A DNA stretch of 64,000 bases from Thiomonas sp. FB-6 (GCF_000377645.1 NZ_KB898471.1:62001-126000); one strand, 5' to 3'; positions 47,521-62,138 are shown, counted from the first letter of the stretch. The notes: a model not told the origin generated them from the letters alone. Made by a program: numbers and translations.

Positions 47521-48404
47521 AGCCGGACATTGTCGTGCCGGGCGCTGCGCCGCCCGACGCGCCAGCCGCCGGCAAGGCCCGATCGGCGCCCGCGCCGGCC
47601 GCCCGCGAGCGCGATCTGCTGGTGTTCGCCCACGCGAACGGCTTTCCCGCCCCCTCCTACCGCGTGTTGCTGGAGCTGCTGGGGCGGCACTACGAGGTGC
47701 GCGCACCGGACATGCTGGGGCATGCACCTCGCTTCCCGGTCAGCGACAACTGGCCGCGCCTGCTCGAGGAACTCGCGGAATTCGTGCAGCAGCACCGCGG
47801 CGGGCGGCGCGTGGTGCTGGTGGGGCATTCGCTGGGCGGCCTGCTCGGACTCATGCTGGCCGCCGCGCACCCCGACTGGCTGCGCGCGCTGGTGTTGCTG
47901 GACTCGCCGGTGGTGGCCGGCTGGCGCGCCGGGCTGCTGTGGGCCTCCAAGCGCAGCGGGCTGATCTGGCGGGCTGCGCCGACCTCGCTGGCGCTGCGCC
48001 GGCGGCGCGTCTGGCCCGACATCGGGGCGGTGCGCGAGCACCTGGGGGCCAAGGCTCCTTTCGCGGGCTGGGACCCGCGCATGCTCGAGGACTACGCGCG
48101 CGACGGCACCGTCGATCAGGAAGGCGCGCGCGCGCTGCGCTTCCGACCCGAGGTGGAGGCCAGCATCTACGCCACGCTGCCGCACCACCTGTCCCGCCTG
48201 GGGCTGCGGCGCGCCGGCGTGCCCATCGGCTTCATCGGCGGCACCGAGTCGCGCGAACTGGCCATGGCCGGCATGCGCGCCACGCGCCGCCTGGTCGGCC
48301 CCCACCTGCGCTGGATGCGCGGCGGCAGCCACCTGTTCCCCTTCGAGCAGCCGCAGGCCACCGCGGGCGTGATCCTGGAACTGCTGCGCGAACTGGGCGC
48401 CTGA
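47517..48404 (+). CDS. Alpha/beta-hydrolase
   Basis: A 295-residue hydrolase of unassigned substrate. It has the oxyanion region [13 protein letters not shown], the nucleophile elbow [10 protein letters not shown] (serine near residue 102) and a C-terminal histidine near [11 protein letters not shown]. The GTG start at 47517 overlaps the mutS stop (GTGA), so the two genes are coupled. This hydrolase between mutS and pyrG is a typical Burkholderiales arrangement. Its physiological role is not known. Confidence 0.87.
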   Translation: MKPDIVVPGAAPPDAPAAGKARSAPAPAARERDLLVFAHANGFPAPSYRVLLELLGRHYEVRAPDMLGHAPRFPVSDNWPRLLEELAEFVQQHRGGRRVVLVGHSLGGLLGLMLAAAHPDWLRALVLLDSPVVAGWRAGLLWASKRSGLIWRAAPTSLALRRRRVWPDIGAVREHLGAKAPFAGWDPRMLEDYARDGTVDQEGARALRFRPEVEASIYATLPHHLSRLGLRRAGVPIGFIGGTESRELAMAGMRATRRLVGPHLRWMRGGSHLFPFEQPQATAGVILELLRELGA

Positions 48405-50156
<1,752 letters not shown>

Positions 50157-50178
50157 GCCGAAGCTCCCGGAGCCCCCG

Positions 50179-51015
50179 ATGCAACTGTGCGGATTCGAGG
50201 CCGGCAATCGCAGCCCCATCTTCCTGATCGCCGGCACCTGCGTGATCGAGAGCCGCCAGCTGGCGCTGGACACCGCCGGCGAGCTCAAGGCCCTGTGCGC
50301 CGAGCTGGGCGTGCCCTTCATCTACAAGTCCTCCTTCGACAAGGCCAACCGCTCGTCCACCAGGTCCTTCCGCGGCCCCGGCCTGGAACAGGGCCTGGCG
50401 ATCCTCGACGAGGTGCGGCGCCAGATCGGCGTGCCGGTGCTCACCGACGTGCACGAGGACACCCCGCTGGGCGAGGTGGCCAGCGTGGTCGACGTGCTGC
50501 AGACCCCGGCCTTCCTGTGCCGCCAGACCAACTTCATCCAGAACGTCGCGCGCCAGGGCAAGCCCGTGAACATCAAGAAGGGCCAGTTCCTGGCCCCCTG
50601 GGACATGGGCAACGTGGTGGACAAGGCGCGCGCCGTGGGCAACCAGCAGATCATGGTGTGCGAGCGCGGCGTGAGCTTCGGCTACAACACCCTGGTCTCC
50701 GACATGCGCGGCCTGGCGGTCATGCGCGACACCGGCTGCCCGGTGGTGTTCGACGCCACCCACTCGGTGCAGCAGCCCGGCGGGCTGGGCGAGCGCTCCG
50801 GCGGGCAGCGCGAGTTCGTGCCGGTGCTGGCGCGCGCGGCGGTGGCCGCCGGCGTGGCCGGCGTGTTCGCCGAGACCCACCCCGACCCGGAACGCGCGCT
50901 GTCGGACGGCCCCAACGCCATGCCGCTGCGCCATATGCGCGCCCTGCTCGAAGACCTCTGCGCGATCGACGCGGTGGTCAAGCGCCGCGACTACCTCGAA
51001 CAGCAGCTGCGCTGA
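50179..51015 (+). CDS. kdsA: 3-deoxy-8-phosphooctulonate synthase
   Basis: Condenses arabinose-5-phosphate with PEP to KDO-8-phosphate for LPS inner core. The 278-residue protein has [29 protein letters not shown]-like [29 protein letters not shown], and [13 protein letters not shown]. The same chemistry feeds the LPS pathway as lpxH elsewhere in the window. Between pyrG and eno in the common order. Confidence 0.96.
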   Translation: MQLCGFEAGNRSPIFLIAGTCVIESRQLALDTAGELKALCAELGVPFIYKSSFDKANRSSTRSFRGPGLEQGLAILDEVRRQIGVPVLTDVHEDTPLGEVASVVDVLQTPAFLCRQTNFIQNVARQGKPVNIKKGQFLAPWDMGNVVDKARAVGNQQIMVCERGVSFGYNTLVSDMRGLAVMRDTGCPVVFDATHSVQQPGGLGERSGGQREFVPVLARAAVAAGVAGVFAETHPDPERALSDGPNAMPLRHMRALLEDLCAIDAVVKRRDYLEQQLR

Positions 51016-52344
<1,329 letters not shown>

Positions 52345-52391
52345 ACGCGCCAGCCCAACCCGAGATCCGGCCCCGCGGGGCCTCCTGTCCG

Positions 52392-52730
52392 ATGCGCCGT
52401 CTTCGCTGGGTCACCGTGGTCTTGCTGGCGGCGCTGGCGCTGATGCAATGGCCGCTGTGGCTGGGCGAGCGCGGCTGGCCGGCGGTGCACCGGCTGCGCG
52501 ACCAGCTGCGCGCGCAGCTGCAGGCCAACGAGCGCGCGCGCCAGGACAACGAGGCGCTTTCCGCGCGCGCGAACGACCTGCGCTCGGGCGCGCAGGCCGT
52601 GCAGGGCAGCGCGCGCAGCGAAATGGGCATGATGGAGCCCGACGAGGTGTTCGTGCAGGTGCTGCCGGCCTCCAGCCCGCTGCCGCCGGTGGCGGCGCCG
52701 TCGGCGCCGGCGCGCAAGCCCCGGCGCTGA
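52392..52730 (+). CDS. ftsB: Cell division protein FtsB (septum formation initiator)
   Basis: Small bitopic divisome protein that forms a complex with FtsL and FtsQ. The 112-residue product has a short cytoplasmic N-terminus, a TM helix (about 5-23, VTVVLLAALALMQWPLWL) and a periplasmic coiled coil (RDQLRAQLQANERARQDNEA, with NEALSARANDLRSG). The C-terminal tail is Pro/Ala-rich. Downstream of eno as in other Betaproteobacteria. Confidence 0.91.
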   Translation: MRRLRWVTVVLLAALALMQWPLWLGERGWPAVHRLRDQLRAQLQANERARQDNEALSARANDLRSGAQAVQGSARSEMGMMEPDEVFVQVLPASSPLPPVAAPSAPARKPRR

Positions 52731-52758
52731 AGCCGGCGCGGGCTTCGCCTCGCCCGCC

Positions 52759-53754
52759 CTACTGGGCCTGGGACGAAGCCGGCGGCTGGTCCACCCCGGC
52801 GTGGAACAGCTGCGCCGCGTCGACCAGGTCGAAGGCGTAGCCGGCGCCGCAGAACTCGCAGGTCACGTCGACCTCGCCGCGCTCGGCCAGCACCGACTCC
52901 ACCTCCTCGCGGCCGAGCATGCGCAGCATCTGCGCCACGCGCTGCTTGGAACAGGTGCAGTGAAAGCGCGGGCGCAGCGGCTCGAACACCCGCGCGCCTT
53001 CCTCCCAGAACAGGCGGCGCAGCAGCTCCTGGGGGTCCAGTTCGAGCAACTCGGCACGCTGCAGCGTGGAGGCCAGGTGCACCGCGCGCGAGAAGTCCTC
53101 GTCGGCGCGCGCGGCGTCGGAGCCCCCCTTGCCGCCGGCGCCCGGCATGCGCTGCACCAGCAGCCCGCAGGCGGCGTGCTCGTCGGCCGCCAGCATCAGC
53201 CACGACGGAATCTGCTCCGACTGGTCCAGGTACTGGCGCAGCACCGCCGACAGGTCGCGCAGCGCATGCCCCTCGGCGTCGGCCAGGCCCACGATGCCCT
53301 GGTAGGGCTGCTGTCCGGGCTGGCGCGGATCCAGCGTGATCACGCAGCGCCCGCTGCCGTGGCGGTTGGCCAGGCCCACGAGGCCGCCGGTGCCCGCGTC
53401 CGCCTCCGCGTCCGAATCCGCCGCCGCATCCGCCTCCGCGCCCTCCTGCGTGTCCGGCTCCGCCGGCTGCGCTTCGAGTTCCTTGGCCGTGGCGCGCAGC
53501 CCGAAATCCGGCTGGCATTCGGCCACCGCCAGGCGCAGCGGGCCGTCGCCGTGGATCTGCAGGATCAGCGTGCCGTCGAACTTCAGGCTGCCGGCGAGCA
53601 GCGCCGACGCGGCGCTCATCTCCCCCAGCAGCTCCTGCACCGCGCTGCCGTGGCGGCGCCGGCGCAACATTTCCTGCCAGGCATCGCCCAGGCGCACCAC
53701 GACGCCGCGCACGTTGCCGTCGCCCAGCATGAACTTGAACAGACTGTCGGTCAT
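52759..53754 (-). CDS. hslO: Redox-regulated chaperone Hsp33
   Basis: Holdase chaperone activated by oxidation of its zinc-bound cysteines. The 331-residue protein has the Hsp33 N-terminal domain (MTDSLFKFMLGDGNVRG, ALLAGSLKFDGTLILQ) and the C-terminal zinc site CTC (in FHCTCSKQRV) plus CEFC (in TCEFCGAGY). Residues about 96-121 are an acidic, low-complexity insertion (EPDTQEGAEADAAADSD) not typical of Hsp33. I start at the ATG at 53754; upstream in-frame ATGs precede non-conserved sequence. Overlaps nothing; gamma-carbonic anhydrase-like gene follows upstream by 10 bp. Confidence 0.94.
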   Translation of the reverse strand: MTDSLFKFMLGDGNVRGVVVRLGDAWQEMLRRRRHGSAVQELLGEMSAASALLAGSLKFDGTLILQIHGDGPLRLAVAECQPDFGLRATAKELEAQPAEPDTQEGAEADAAADSDAEADAGTGGLVGLANRHGSGRCVITLDPRQPGQQPYQGIVGLADAEGHALRDLSAVLRQYLDQSEQIPSWLMLAADEHAACGLLVQRMPGAGGKGGSDAARADEDFSRAVHLASTLQRAELLELDPQELLRRLFWEEGARVFEPLRPRFHCTCSKQRVAQMLRMLGREEVESVLAERGEVDVTCEFCGAGYAFDLVDAAQLFHAGVDQPPASSQAQ

Positions 53755-53764
53755 CGGCGCGGGC

Positions 53765-54304
53765 TCAGGGCTGGGACGGCGGCGGCACTTCGCGCAGCTC
53801 GCGGGCGTATTCGGCGCCCTTGTGCACGTAGACCTCGGCGGCACGGCGCAGGCCCTCGATTTCCTCCGGGCGCAGTTCGCGCACCACGCGCGCCGGGGTA
53901 CCCAGGATCAGGCTTCCGTCCGGGAAGCTCTTGCCCTCGGGCACCAGCGAGCCGGCGCCGACCAGGCAGTCTCGCCCGATGGTCGCGCCGTTGAGCACCA
54001 CCGCCTGGATGCCCACCAGGCTGCCGTCGCCGATGGTGCAGCCGTGCAGCATGGCCTGGTGGCCCACGGTGACCCCGGCCCCGATGCGCAAGGGGTAGCC
54101 CGGGTCGGTGTGCAGCACCGCGCATTCCTGCACGTTGCTGCGCTCGCCGATCTCGATGGGCTCGTTGTCTCCGCGCAGCACGGCGCCGAACCACACACTG
54201 GACTGCGGTGCCAGACGCACGTTGCCGATCACCCGCGCGGTGTCGGCCACGAACACGCCGGGGGCGACTTGCGGCGTCCTGTCGCCGATCTGATACATAG
54301 CCAT
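53765..54304 (-). CDS. Gamma-carbonic anhydrase family protein (YrdA-like)
   Basis: A 179-residue left-handed beta-helix protein of the gamma-CA/YrdA family; some members are carbonic anhydrases, others have unknown function. Hexapeptide repeats run from about 20 to 130 ([40 protein letters not shown]). Zinc-type histidines appear in LHTD, TVGHQ and MLHGC. Upstream ATG at 54304 or 54298. Co-directional with hslO; divergent from aat. Confidence 0.9.
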   Translation of the reverse strand: MAMYQIGDRTPQVAPGVFVADTARVIGNVRLAPQSSVWFGAVLRGDNEPIEIGERSNVQECAVLHTDPGYPLRIGAGVTVGHQAMLHGCTIGDGSLVGIQAVVLNGATIGRDCLVGAGSLVPEGKSFPDGSLILGTPARVVRELRPEEIEGLRRAAEVYVHKGAEYARELREVPPPSQP

Positions 54305-54454
54305 GGAGCGATCCTGCCAGAACCAAGAATGAACGCGGCGAGAATAACCCATGCGCAGAGCCGGCGCCCGCGGGGGCGCCTCGCTCCACGCCTGTGCCCA
54401 CGCCACGCACCACCTCACGCCCCGCGCACCTGCCCGCCTTCCCGAGCCACGCCC

Positions 54455-55201
54455 TTGAACTGGACCCTGCCACGCCTGCGCCCGGGCGAGCCCTTTCCGC
54501 CCGCGGAAGGCGCGCTGCCCGCCGAGGCCCCCTACCCCGGCCTGCTGGCCGCCGGCGGCCGCGTGGATGCGCCCACCCTGCGAGCGGCCTATGCCGGGGG
54601 CATCTTCCCCTGGTTCGGCGAGGACGAGCCGCCGCTGTGGTGGAGCCCCGACCCGCGCATGGTGCTGCTGCCCGGGGAACTGCGGGTGCGGCGTTCGCTG
54701 CGCCAGTCGGCGCGGCGCCTGAGCGCCGACCCGCGCTTCGAGCTGCGCGTGGACGGCGATTTCGCCGCCGTCATGCGCGCCTGCGCGCAACCGCGCGCGG
54801 GCGTGGCCGGCACCTGGATCGGCCCGTCCATCCTGCAGGCCTACGCGGAACTGCACGCGCAGGGGCTGGCGCACAGCTTCGAGCTGTGGCGCGACGGCGA
54901 GCTGGTGGCCGGGCTGTACCTGGTGGCGCTGGGCGCGGCGGCCTTCGGGGAGTCCATGTTCACCCGCGTGGACGACGGCTCCAAGCTGCTGCTGATGGCG
55001 CTGTGCGGATTCGCGCTGTCGCGGGGCCTGCGTTTCATCGACTGCCAGCAGCAGACCGGGCACCTCGCCAGCCTGGGCGCCCGCCCGTGGCCTCGCGGCC
55101 GATTCCTGCGCGAACTGGCCCAAGCCCGCGAGCTCGATGGGGTGCGAAGCTGGCAGTATGATTGGACGCAGTTCCGTCAGCATTGCGCAGCCTGGCTGTG
55201 A
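54455..55201 (+). CDS. aat: Leucyl/phenylalanyl-tRNA--protein transferase
   Basis: Adds Leu or Phe from tRNA to N-terminal Arg/Lys of proteins, marking them for ClpAP via the N-degron pathway. The product is about 248 residues from the TTG at 54455. The core [20 protein letters not shown] and [31 protein letters not shown] and FGESMF are all present. No ATG lies near the start of homology; upstream in-frame ATGs lie in sequence that is not like the family. GTGA overlap with bpt. Confidence 0.93.
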   Translation: MNWTLPRLRPGEPFPPAEGALPAEAPYPGLLAAGGRVDAPTLRAAYAGGIFPWFGEDEPPLWWSPDPRMVLLPGELRVRRSLRQSARRLSADPRFELRVDGDFAAVMRACAQPRAGVAGTWIGPSILQAYAELHAQGLAHSFELWRDGELVAGLYLVALGAAAFGESMFTRVDDGSKLLLMALCGFALSRGLRFIDCQQQTGHLASLGARPWPRGRFLRELAQARELDGVRSWQYDWTQFRQHCAAWL

Positions 55202-55935
55202 CCCACCCGAACGACATACCGTTCAGCGCGCTGCAGTTCTACTCGACTGCCGCGTACCCCTGCAGCTACCTGCCCGACCGGCTTGCGCGCTCGCAAGTGG
55301 TGACGCCCGCGCACCGCGTGCGCGCCGGCGTGTACACCGATCTGGTGCAGGCGGGCTTCCGGCGCAGCGGGCTGTTCACCTACCGCCCCCAGTGCGACGG
55401 TTGCCGCGCCTGCATGGCGCTGCGCGTGCTGGCGCGGGAATTCCGCGCCGACCGCAGCCAGCGCCGCGCCTGGAAGCGCCACGGCGGCCTGCAGGCGCGC
55501 CTGATGGCCCCGGAGTTCGTGCTCGACCATTACGAGCTGTACCTGCGCTACCAGGCCCGGCGCCACGCCGGCGGCGGCATGGACCAGGACAGCATCGACC
55601 AGTACACCCAGTTCCTGCTGCAGAGCCGCGTGGACACCCGCCTGGTCGAGTTCCGCGACCCGGCGGGTACGCTGCGCATGGTCTCGGTCATCGACCTGCT
55701 CGGCGACGGCCTCTCGGCCGTCTACACCTTCTACGACCCCGACGCCGCCGGCGCCAGCCTGGGCACCTACGGGGTGCTGTGGCAGATCATGCAGACGCGC
55801 GCGCTGGGCCTGCCCCACACCTACCTGGGATACTGGATTCCCCAGAGTCCCAAGATGGCCTACAAGAGCCGCTTCCGGCCCCACCAGGTGCTGGTGGGCG
55901 AGGGCTGGGTCGACGGCGAGCCCGTGCAGGCATGA
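55198..55935 (+). CDS. bpt: Aspartate/glutamate leucyltransferase (arginyltransferase family)
   Basis: Second N-degron transferase; adds Leu to N-terminal Asp/Glu. The 245-residue protein has the family core [46 protein letters not shown] and [18 protein letters not shown] start at 55198 overlaps the aat stop, so the two transferases are coupled. A longer ATG start at 55162 lies within aat. Confidence 0.94.
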   Translation: MTHPNDIPFSALQFYSTAAYPCSYLPDRLARSQVVTPAHRVRAGVYTDLVQAGFRRSGLFTYRPQCDGCRACMALRVLAREFRADRSQRRAWKRHGGLQARLMAPEFVLDHYELYLRYQARRHAGGGMDQDSIDQYTQFLLQSRVDTRLVEFRDPAGTLRMVSVIDLLGDGLSAVYTFYDPDAAGASLGTYGVLWQIMQTRALGLPHTYLGYWIPQSPKMAYKSRFRPHQVLVGEGWVDGEPVQA

Positions 55936-55967
55936 CATCGCGACATTTCGGCATGTAAAATGAGGGC

Positions 55968-56783
55968 ATGACCAAGCCCTCCTCTTCGCCGACCGGGCGA
56001 CGCGAACAGCCGGCCATCCAGGTGATCGAGCGCATGTTCTCGATCCTCGAGGCGCTGGCCGAGCAGAGCGAGCCGGCGCCGCTCAAGCTGATCGCCGAAC
56101 GCTGCGGTCTGCACCCGTCCACCGCGCACCGCATCCTCAACGACCTGGCCACCGGACACCTGGTGGACCGTTGCGCCCCCGGTGTCTACCAGCTGGGCAT
56201 GCGCCTGCTGGAGCTGGGCAACCTGGTGAAGGCGCGCCTGAACGTGCGCGACGTGGCCCTCGGGCCCATGCGCGAGCTGCACCGCCTGACCCACCAGCCG
56301 GTGAACCTGAGCCTGCGCCAGGGCGACGAGATCATCTACATCGAGCGCGCCTACAGCGAGCGTTCGGGCATGCAGGTGGTGCGCACGGTGGGCGGCCACG
56401 CGCCGCTGCACCTGACCTCGGTGGGCAAGCTGTTCCTGGCGGGCGAGGACCCGCAGAAGGTCAAGGCCTACGCCATGCGCACCGGCCTGGCCGGCCACAC
56501 CCGCAACAGCATCACCGACCTGCCGCGCCTGGAGGCCGATCTGGCGCGGGTGCGCCAGCTGGGTTTCGCGCGCGACAACGAGGAACTGGAGCTCGGCGTG
56601 CGCTGCATGGCCGCCGGCATCCTGGACGACTCCGGGCGCCTGGTGGCCGGGCTGTCGCTGTCGGCCCCGGCCGACCGCCTGCAGGAAGACTGGCTGGGCA
56701 AGGTGATCGAGACCGCCGGGCGCATCTCGGCCTCCCTCGGCTACCGGCCCAAGCCCGCGCAAGGCGTGGCGCGCCGGGCCTGA
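55968..56783 (+). CDS. IclR-family transcriptional regulator
   Basis: A 271-residue regulator with an N-terminal winged helix (about 20-90: VIERMFSILEALAEQSEPAP, IAERCGLHPSTAHRILNDLA) and a C-terminal ligand-binding GAF-like domain (about 95-260: YQLGMRLLELG, GMQVVRTVGGHAPLHLTSVG, ELGVRCMAAGILDDSG). Ligand and targets unknown. It follows bpt by 32 bp; a TAAAAT element at 55956-55961 lies only about 7 bp ahead of its ATG, too close for the usual -10 spacing unless the transcript is leaderless. Confidence 0.92.
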   Translation: MTKPSSSPTGRREQPAIQVIERMFSILEALAEQSEPAPLKLIAERCGLHPSTAHRILNDLATGHLVDRCAPGVYQLGMRLLELGNLVKARLNVRDVALGPMRELHRLTHQPVNLSLRQGDEIIYIERAYSERSGMQVVRTVGGHAPLHLTSVGKLFLAGEDPQKVKAYAMRTGLAGHTRNSITDLPRLEADLARVRQLGFARDNEELELGVRCMAAGILDDSGRLVAGLSLSAPADRLQEDWLGKVIETAGRISASLGYRPKPAQGVARRA

Positions 56784-56802
56784 GAAGGCGGCGGCGCGCG
56801 GC

Positions 56803-58014
56803 TTATTCGTCGACCGTCTGCGGCCGGGCCTCGGCCGTGGGAATCGGATCCACGCGGGTCAGCAGCGTGCGCCCGGAGGTCTGCATCCAGTTGCGGATGC
56901 GCTCGGCGTCCACGAAGTGCGCGTAGCGGCCCCAGGCGTCGAGCAGCACGACGATCACGTTGCGGCCCTGCACGACGGTGTTGAGCACCAGGCAATGGCC
57001 CGCTTCATTGATGTAGCCGGTCTTCTGCAGCAGGATGTCCCAGCCGCGGTTGAACACCAGGTGGTCGGTGTTGCGGAACTGCAGCGCGTAGCGCCCCGCG
57101 GTGACCGTGCTCTTCGGGTGGGTCGAGAACTCGCGGATCAGGGGATAGGAGTACACCGCCGCCACCAGCTTGGCCAGGTCGCTGGCCGTGGACTGGTTCT
57201 GCGGCGACAGCCCCGTGGGCTCGATGTAGTGGGTCTGCAACATGCCCAGCGACGCGGCCTTGCGGTTCATGGCGGCGATGCAGGCGTCCAGGCCCCCCGG
57301 ATAGTTGCGCGCCAGCGCGTGGGCGGCGCGGTTCTCCGACGACATCAGCGCCAGCTTGAGCAATTCCTCACGGGTGAACACCATGCCGGGGCGCAGGCGC
57401 GAGCTGCTCCACTTCAGGGTGTCGATGTCCGCGTCGGTGATCTCGATGGGCTGATCCATCGGCTGGTGCGCGTCCAGCACCACAGCGGCCGTCATCAGCT
57501 TGGTCAGCGAGGCGATCGGGCGTACGTCGCTGGCGTCCTTGCTCAGCAGCACCTGGTGGGTGCGCGCATCGATGACCAGCGCGGAACCCGAGGCCAGGGA
57601 GATCGGGTCGTCCCCGAAGGAGGTGCGGCGCAGTTCGGCATGGACCGCAGCGGGCGCGCGCCGCGCCTCGTGCACCACACGGTGCACCGGCTTGCGCACG
57701 GCATGGGATTCGTGATGCACCACGTGCCGCAACGGGCGGCGGGTGACGCCAGCCTTGCGCTCGACCACCTTGCGGCGCAGCACCTTGCGCGTGACGGCGT
57801 GCCGGACCGGCTTGTGCACCGCGGCCTTGTGCACCACGGCCTTGTGCACGCTGGCCGCGTGCGCGGCGTCGCCGGCTTGCGGCGCGCTGGCCGCCGGCGC
57901 CGCGTGGGCGCAACTCGCGAAGGCCGAGATCGCCAGCGCCCAACCCAGGATCACGGCCCGCAGGGCGTGGGAGCTGCCCTGTGCGGGCCGAAAGCCGGAT
58001 CGGAAGATGCGCAT
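56803..58014 (-). CDS. pbpG: D-alanyl-D-alanine endopeptidase (PBP7-like)
   Basis: Low-molecular-weight penicillin-binding protein that cuts peptidoglycan cross-links. The 403-residue protein has a signal peptide, SxxK with S169 and K172 (IASLTKLMTA), SxN at S226-N228 (MSSENRAAH) and KTG further on (LLQKTGYINEAGHCLV). Residues about 55-128 are an unusual Lys/His/Arg-rich linker with repeated HKAVVHKAAVHKPV units between signal peptide and catalytic domain. Convergent with the IclR gene. Confidence 0.91.
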   Translation of the reverse strand: MRIFRSGFRPAQGSSHALRAVILGWALAISAFASCAHAAPAASAPQAGDAAHAASVHKAVVHKAAVHKPVRHAVTRKVLRRKVVERKAGVTRRPLRHVVHHESHAVRKPVHRVVHEARRAPAAVHAELRRTSFGDDPISLASGSALVIDARTHQVLLSKDASDVRPIASLTKLMTAAVVLDAHQPMDQPIEITDADIDTLKWSSSRLRPGMVFTREELLKLALMSSENRAAHALARNYPGGLDACIAAMNRKAASLGMLQTHYIEPTGLSPQNQSTASDLAKLVAAVYSYPLIREFSTHPKSTVTAGRYALQFRNTDHLVFNRGWDILLQKTGYINEAGHCLVLNTVVQGRNVIVVLLDAWGRYAHFVDAERIRNWMQTSGRTLLTRVDPIPTAEARPQTVDE

Positions 58015-58144
58015 GATGCCTCGCGATGATTGGAGCAGAGCGTAGCAAATTCAAAAAAATGCGGCAAGATCAAAAGTTTGCATCTTGCTCTTGATGCACG
58101 CTCCGAGCATCACCATGAATTTCGCGTGGAAATAGGCGTGGGGA

Positions 58145-58732
58145 TCAGAACACGCCGCTCCTGGTGGTCGACGCAGGGATGGGCGGCGCCGGGGCGGGGG
58201 GCCGGGCGGGCGCGGGAGGCGCGGACAGCCCCCGCAGCGCGGACAGGGCGTCGGCGACACCCGCCAGGTTGAAGCGGTCGGCCTTGAAGGCACCGCTTTC
58301 CAGCGGATAGGCCACGCCCAGCATGCCGGCGCTGCGCCGGACCTCGTCCTCCACGATGCGCGGCTCCAGTACCACCTCGCGATAGAAGTCGGCGTCGCCG
58401 ATCTGGAATCGCTTGCCGTCGCAGTACAGGGTGACGGGAGCCGCGCCGGCGCTGGCGTTGAGCAGCGCCGGGGCACGGGCGCCCGCCGCGCAGCCCTCCG
58501 GCGTGAGCAGCACCCACACGCAACCGGAGCCGTCGCGCGAACAGGACTTGCCCAGCACGTCTCCGGAATCGCCGCTGGTGGCGGCGTACACCGAGGCCCG
58601 ATCGGCCGCCTCGCCCACGACCCAGGCCCCGAAGCTCGCCTTCTCCGGCGGCCTGGCCGCCGCGAGCGGCGCGAGCAGCCCGGACATCGCGGCCAGGCAC
58701 AGCGCCGCTCGGACAACCCTCACTGCACGCAT
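58145..58732 (-). CDS. Hypothetical secreted protein (195 residues)
   Basis: Not recognised. A signal peptide (VRAALCLAAMSGLLAPLAAA) is followed by a domain with four cysteines (KSCSRDGSGC, EGCAAG, YCDGKRF), likely disulphides, and a C-terminal Pro/Ala-rich tail (PPAPARPPAPAPPIP). ATG at 58732. The position next to a peptidase and a small protein gives no function. Confidence 0.7.
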   Translation of the reverse strand: MRAVRVVRAALCLAAMSGLLAPLAAARPPEKASFGAWVVGEAADRASVYAATSGDSGDVLGKSCSRDGSGCVWVLLTPEGCAAGARAPALLNASAGAAPVTLYCDGKRFQIGDADFYREVVLEPRIVEDEVRRSAGMLGVAYPLESGAFKADRFNLAGVADALSALRGLSAPPAPARPPAPAPPIPASTTRSGVF

Positions 58733-58852
58733 GATGCCTTCTCCCCGCCGATGCTTCCCCAGGCAGACAACTTACACCAGTCGGCGCGGCCGCGCGGCGA
58801 AGCTGCGCCGGCCTCGGGGCGCATGGCCGGGGCTGAGGAGCCTGGGCGGCTC

Positions 58853-59083
58853 CTAGCCCTCGCCGGTGGCGAGCCGGTCCTCGAAGGCGTCGATGCGGCG
58901 CTTGCCCTCGTCGATCGCCGCGCTCAGCATGGGGTCGTAGCTGCTCCTGGCGCGGGCCCCGTAGTCCCTGTAGCCGATGCCTTCGATCGAGTACGACCAG
59001 GTCCACTGGGCGTCGCTCGTTTCCTGCACACGGATCGTGATCGTGTGTCCGCGGTATTCGTGTCGTATGACGGACTCTGACAT
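58853..59083 (-). CDS. Hypothetical small protein (76 residues)
   Basis: Not recognised. Short soluble-looking protein with a beta-rich N-terminus (HEYRGHTITIRVQETSD) and a helical C-terminus (AIDEGKRRIDAFEDRL). I start at MSESVIRHEY (59083); the upstream extension lies in the inverted-repeat region. Codon use matches neighbours. Confidence 0.55.
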   Translation of the reverse strand: MSESVIRHEYRGHTITIRVQETSDAQWTWSYSIEGIGYRDYGARARSSYDPMLSAAIDEGKRRIDAFEDRLATGEG

Positions 59084-59147
59084 GCGTCGGGCCTCCAGGC
59101 GACATATTGTATTTCCCGCAGGCAGCGTCTCGAGGCCCCTGGCCCGG

Positions 59148-59181
59148 CCCCGGGGGCAGCGCCGCCGCGGCCGCCCCGGGG
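59148..59181 (-). terminator. Large GC-rich inverted repeat after the binding-protein gene
   Basis: CCCCGGGGGC (59148-59157) pairs with GCCCCGGGG (59173-59181). Located just past the stop of the Liv-type gene on the minus strand. It lacks a clear T-run, so an intrinsic terminator is only suggested. Confidence 0.35.
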
Positions 59182-59187
59182 AAAGCA

Positions 59188-60330
59188 TCACTTCACCAGT
59201 TTCCAGGCCCCGTGCTCGACCCGCACCATCACCACCGCGTCGGCGCCGGGGCCGTCGTGGTTGCTGGGGCTCATGGTGTAGATGCCGTCGGAGCCGGGCA
59301 GGTCCTTCAGGCCCTCGAGCGCATCACGCAGGGCGCTGCGCAGCGCGGGCGTGTCGCCGGGCCCGGCGGTCTTCAGGGCCACCGGCAGCGCGGCCTCGAG
59401 CAGCACTCCGCTGTCCCATGCATTGGCCGTGAACTGCGACACGGTGTTGCCGTGCACCTTCTCGTAGGTGCCGGCCATGCGCATCGCGGCCGCCTTGATC
59501 GGCGAGGATTCGGGCAACTGGGCCGCCACCACGCCGGGCGAAACCGGCACCAGCGTGCCCTCGCAGTCGGCGCCGCACACGCGCAGGAAGTCGGGGTTGG
59601 CCACGCCGTGGGTCTGGTACAGCTGGCCCTTGAAGCCGACCTGGTTCAGGGCCCGCGCCGGCAGCGCCGCCGGCGTGCCGGAGGCGGCGATCAGCACCGC
59701 CTGCGGCCTGGCCGCCGCGATGTGCAGTGCCTGGCCGGTCACCGAGGTGGCGCTGCGCGCGAACTCCTCCTTGTCGACGATCTCGATGCCGTGGGCCTTG
59801 GCGTCCGCCGAGAAGGCCTTCCACCAGCCTTCGCCATAGGCGTCGCTGAAGCCGATGAAGGCCACCTTCTTCAGCCCCTGCGCCAGCATGCTGCGCACCA
59901 CCGCGCCGGCCATCAGGGCGTTGCTCTGCGGGGTGCTGAACACCCAGCGCGTGCGCTCGGTCACCGGCATCGAGATGCTGGGCACGATGGCGATGTCGGG
60001 CACCTTGGCGCCGGCCACGACGTCGATGATCGCCAGCGCGTTGGGGGTGATGCTGGGGCCCAGGATCACGTCCACGTGGTCCTGCTCGATGAGCTGGCGG
60101 GCATCCTTGACCGCGGTGGTGGGATCGCTGGCGTCGTCCAGGAAGATGTAATGGACCGCCTGCCCGGCGATGGTCTTCGGGAACAGCTCGATGGTCTTCC
60201 TCTCGGGAATGCCCAGCGACGCGGCGGGGCCGGTCATGGACAGGATCACCCCGACCTGCACGTCGGCCATCGCGGCCGGGGCCGCGGCCGCCAGCGCGGC
60301 TGCGAGAACTGCGGTTTTCCAGGCTTTCAT
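59188..60330 (-). CDS. ABC transporter substrate-binding protein (branched-chain amino acid/LivK type)
   Basis: Periplasmic ligand-binding protein of the peripla_BP_6 type. The 380-residue protein has a signal peptide (AVLAAALAAAAPAAMA) and a two-lobed fold: VGVILSMTGPAASLGIPERK, VDVILGPSITPNALAI, KKVAFIGFSDAYGEGWW. Disulphide-type cysteines VCGADCEG. No permease or ATPase genes in the window. Next to acyl-CoA dehydrogenase and CoA-ligase remnants, so an aromatic acid or related carboxylate is a plausible ligand (inference). Confidence 0.88.
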   Translation of the reverse strand: MKAWKTAVLAAALAAAAPAAMADVQVGVILSMTGPAASLGIPERKTIELFPKTIAGQAVHYIFLDDASDPTTAVKDARQLIEQDHVDVILGPSITPNALAIIDVVAGAKVPDIAIVPSISMPVTERTRWVFSTPQSNALMAGAVVRSMLAQGLKKVAFIGFSDAYGEGWWKAFSADAKAHGIEIVDKEEFARSATSVTGQALHIAAARPQAVLIAASGTPAALPARALNQVGFKGQLYQTHGVANPDFLRVCGADCEGTLVPVSPGVVAAQLPESSPIKAAAMRMAGTYEKVHGNTVSQFTANAWDSGVLLEAALPVALKTAGPGDTPALRSALRDALEGLKDLPGSDGIYTMSPSNHDGPGADAVVMVRVEHGAWKLVK

Positions 60331-60369
60331 CGTCTTGTCTCCCAAATGTTGAACCACGAAGGCGGCGCC

Positions 60370-62136
<1,767 letters not shown>

Positions 62137-62138
62137 GC

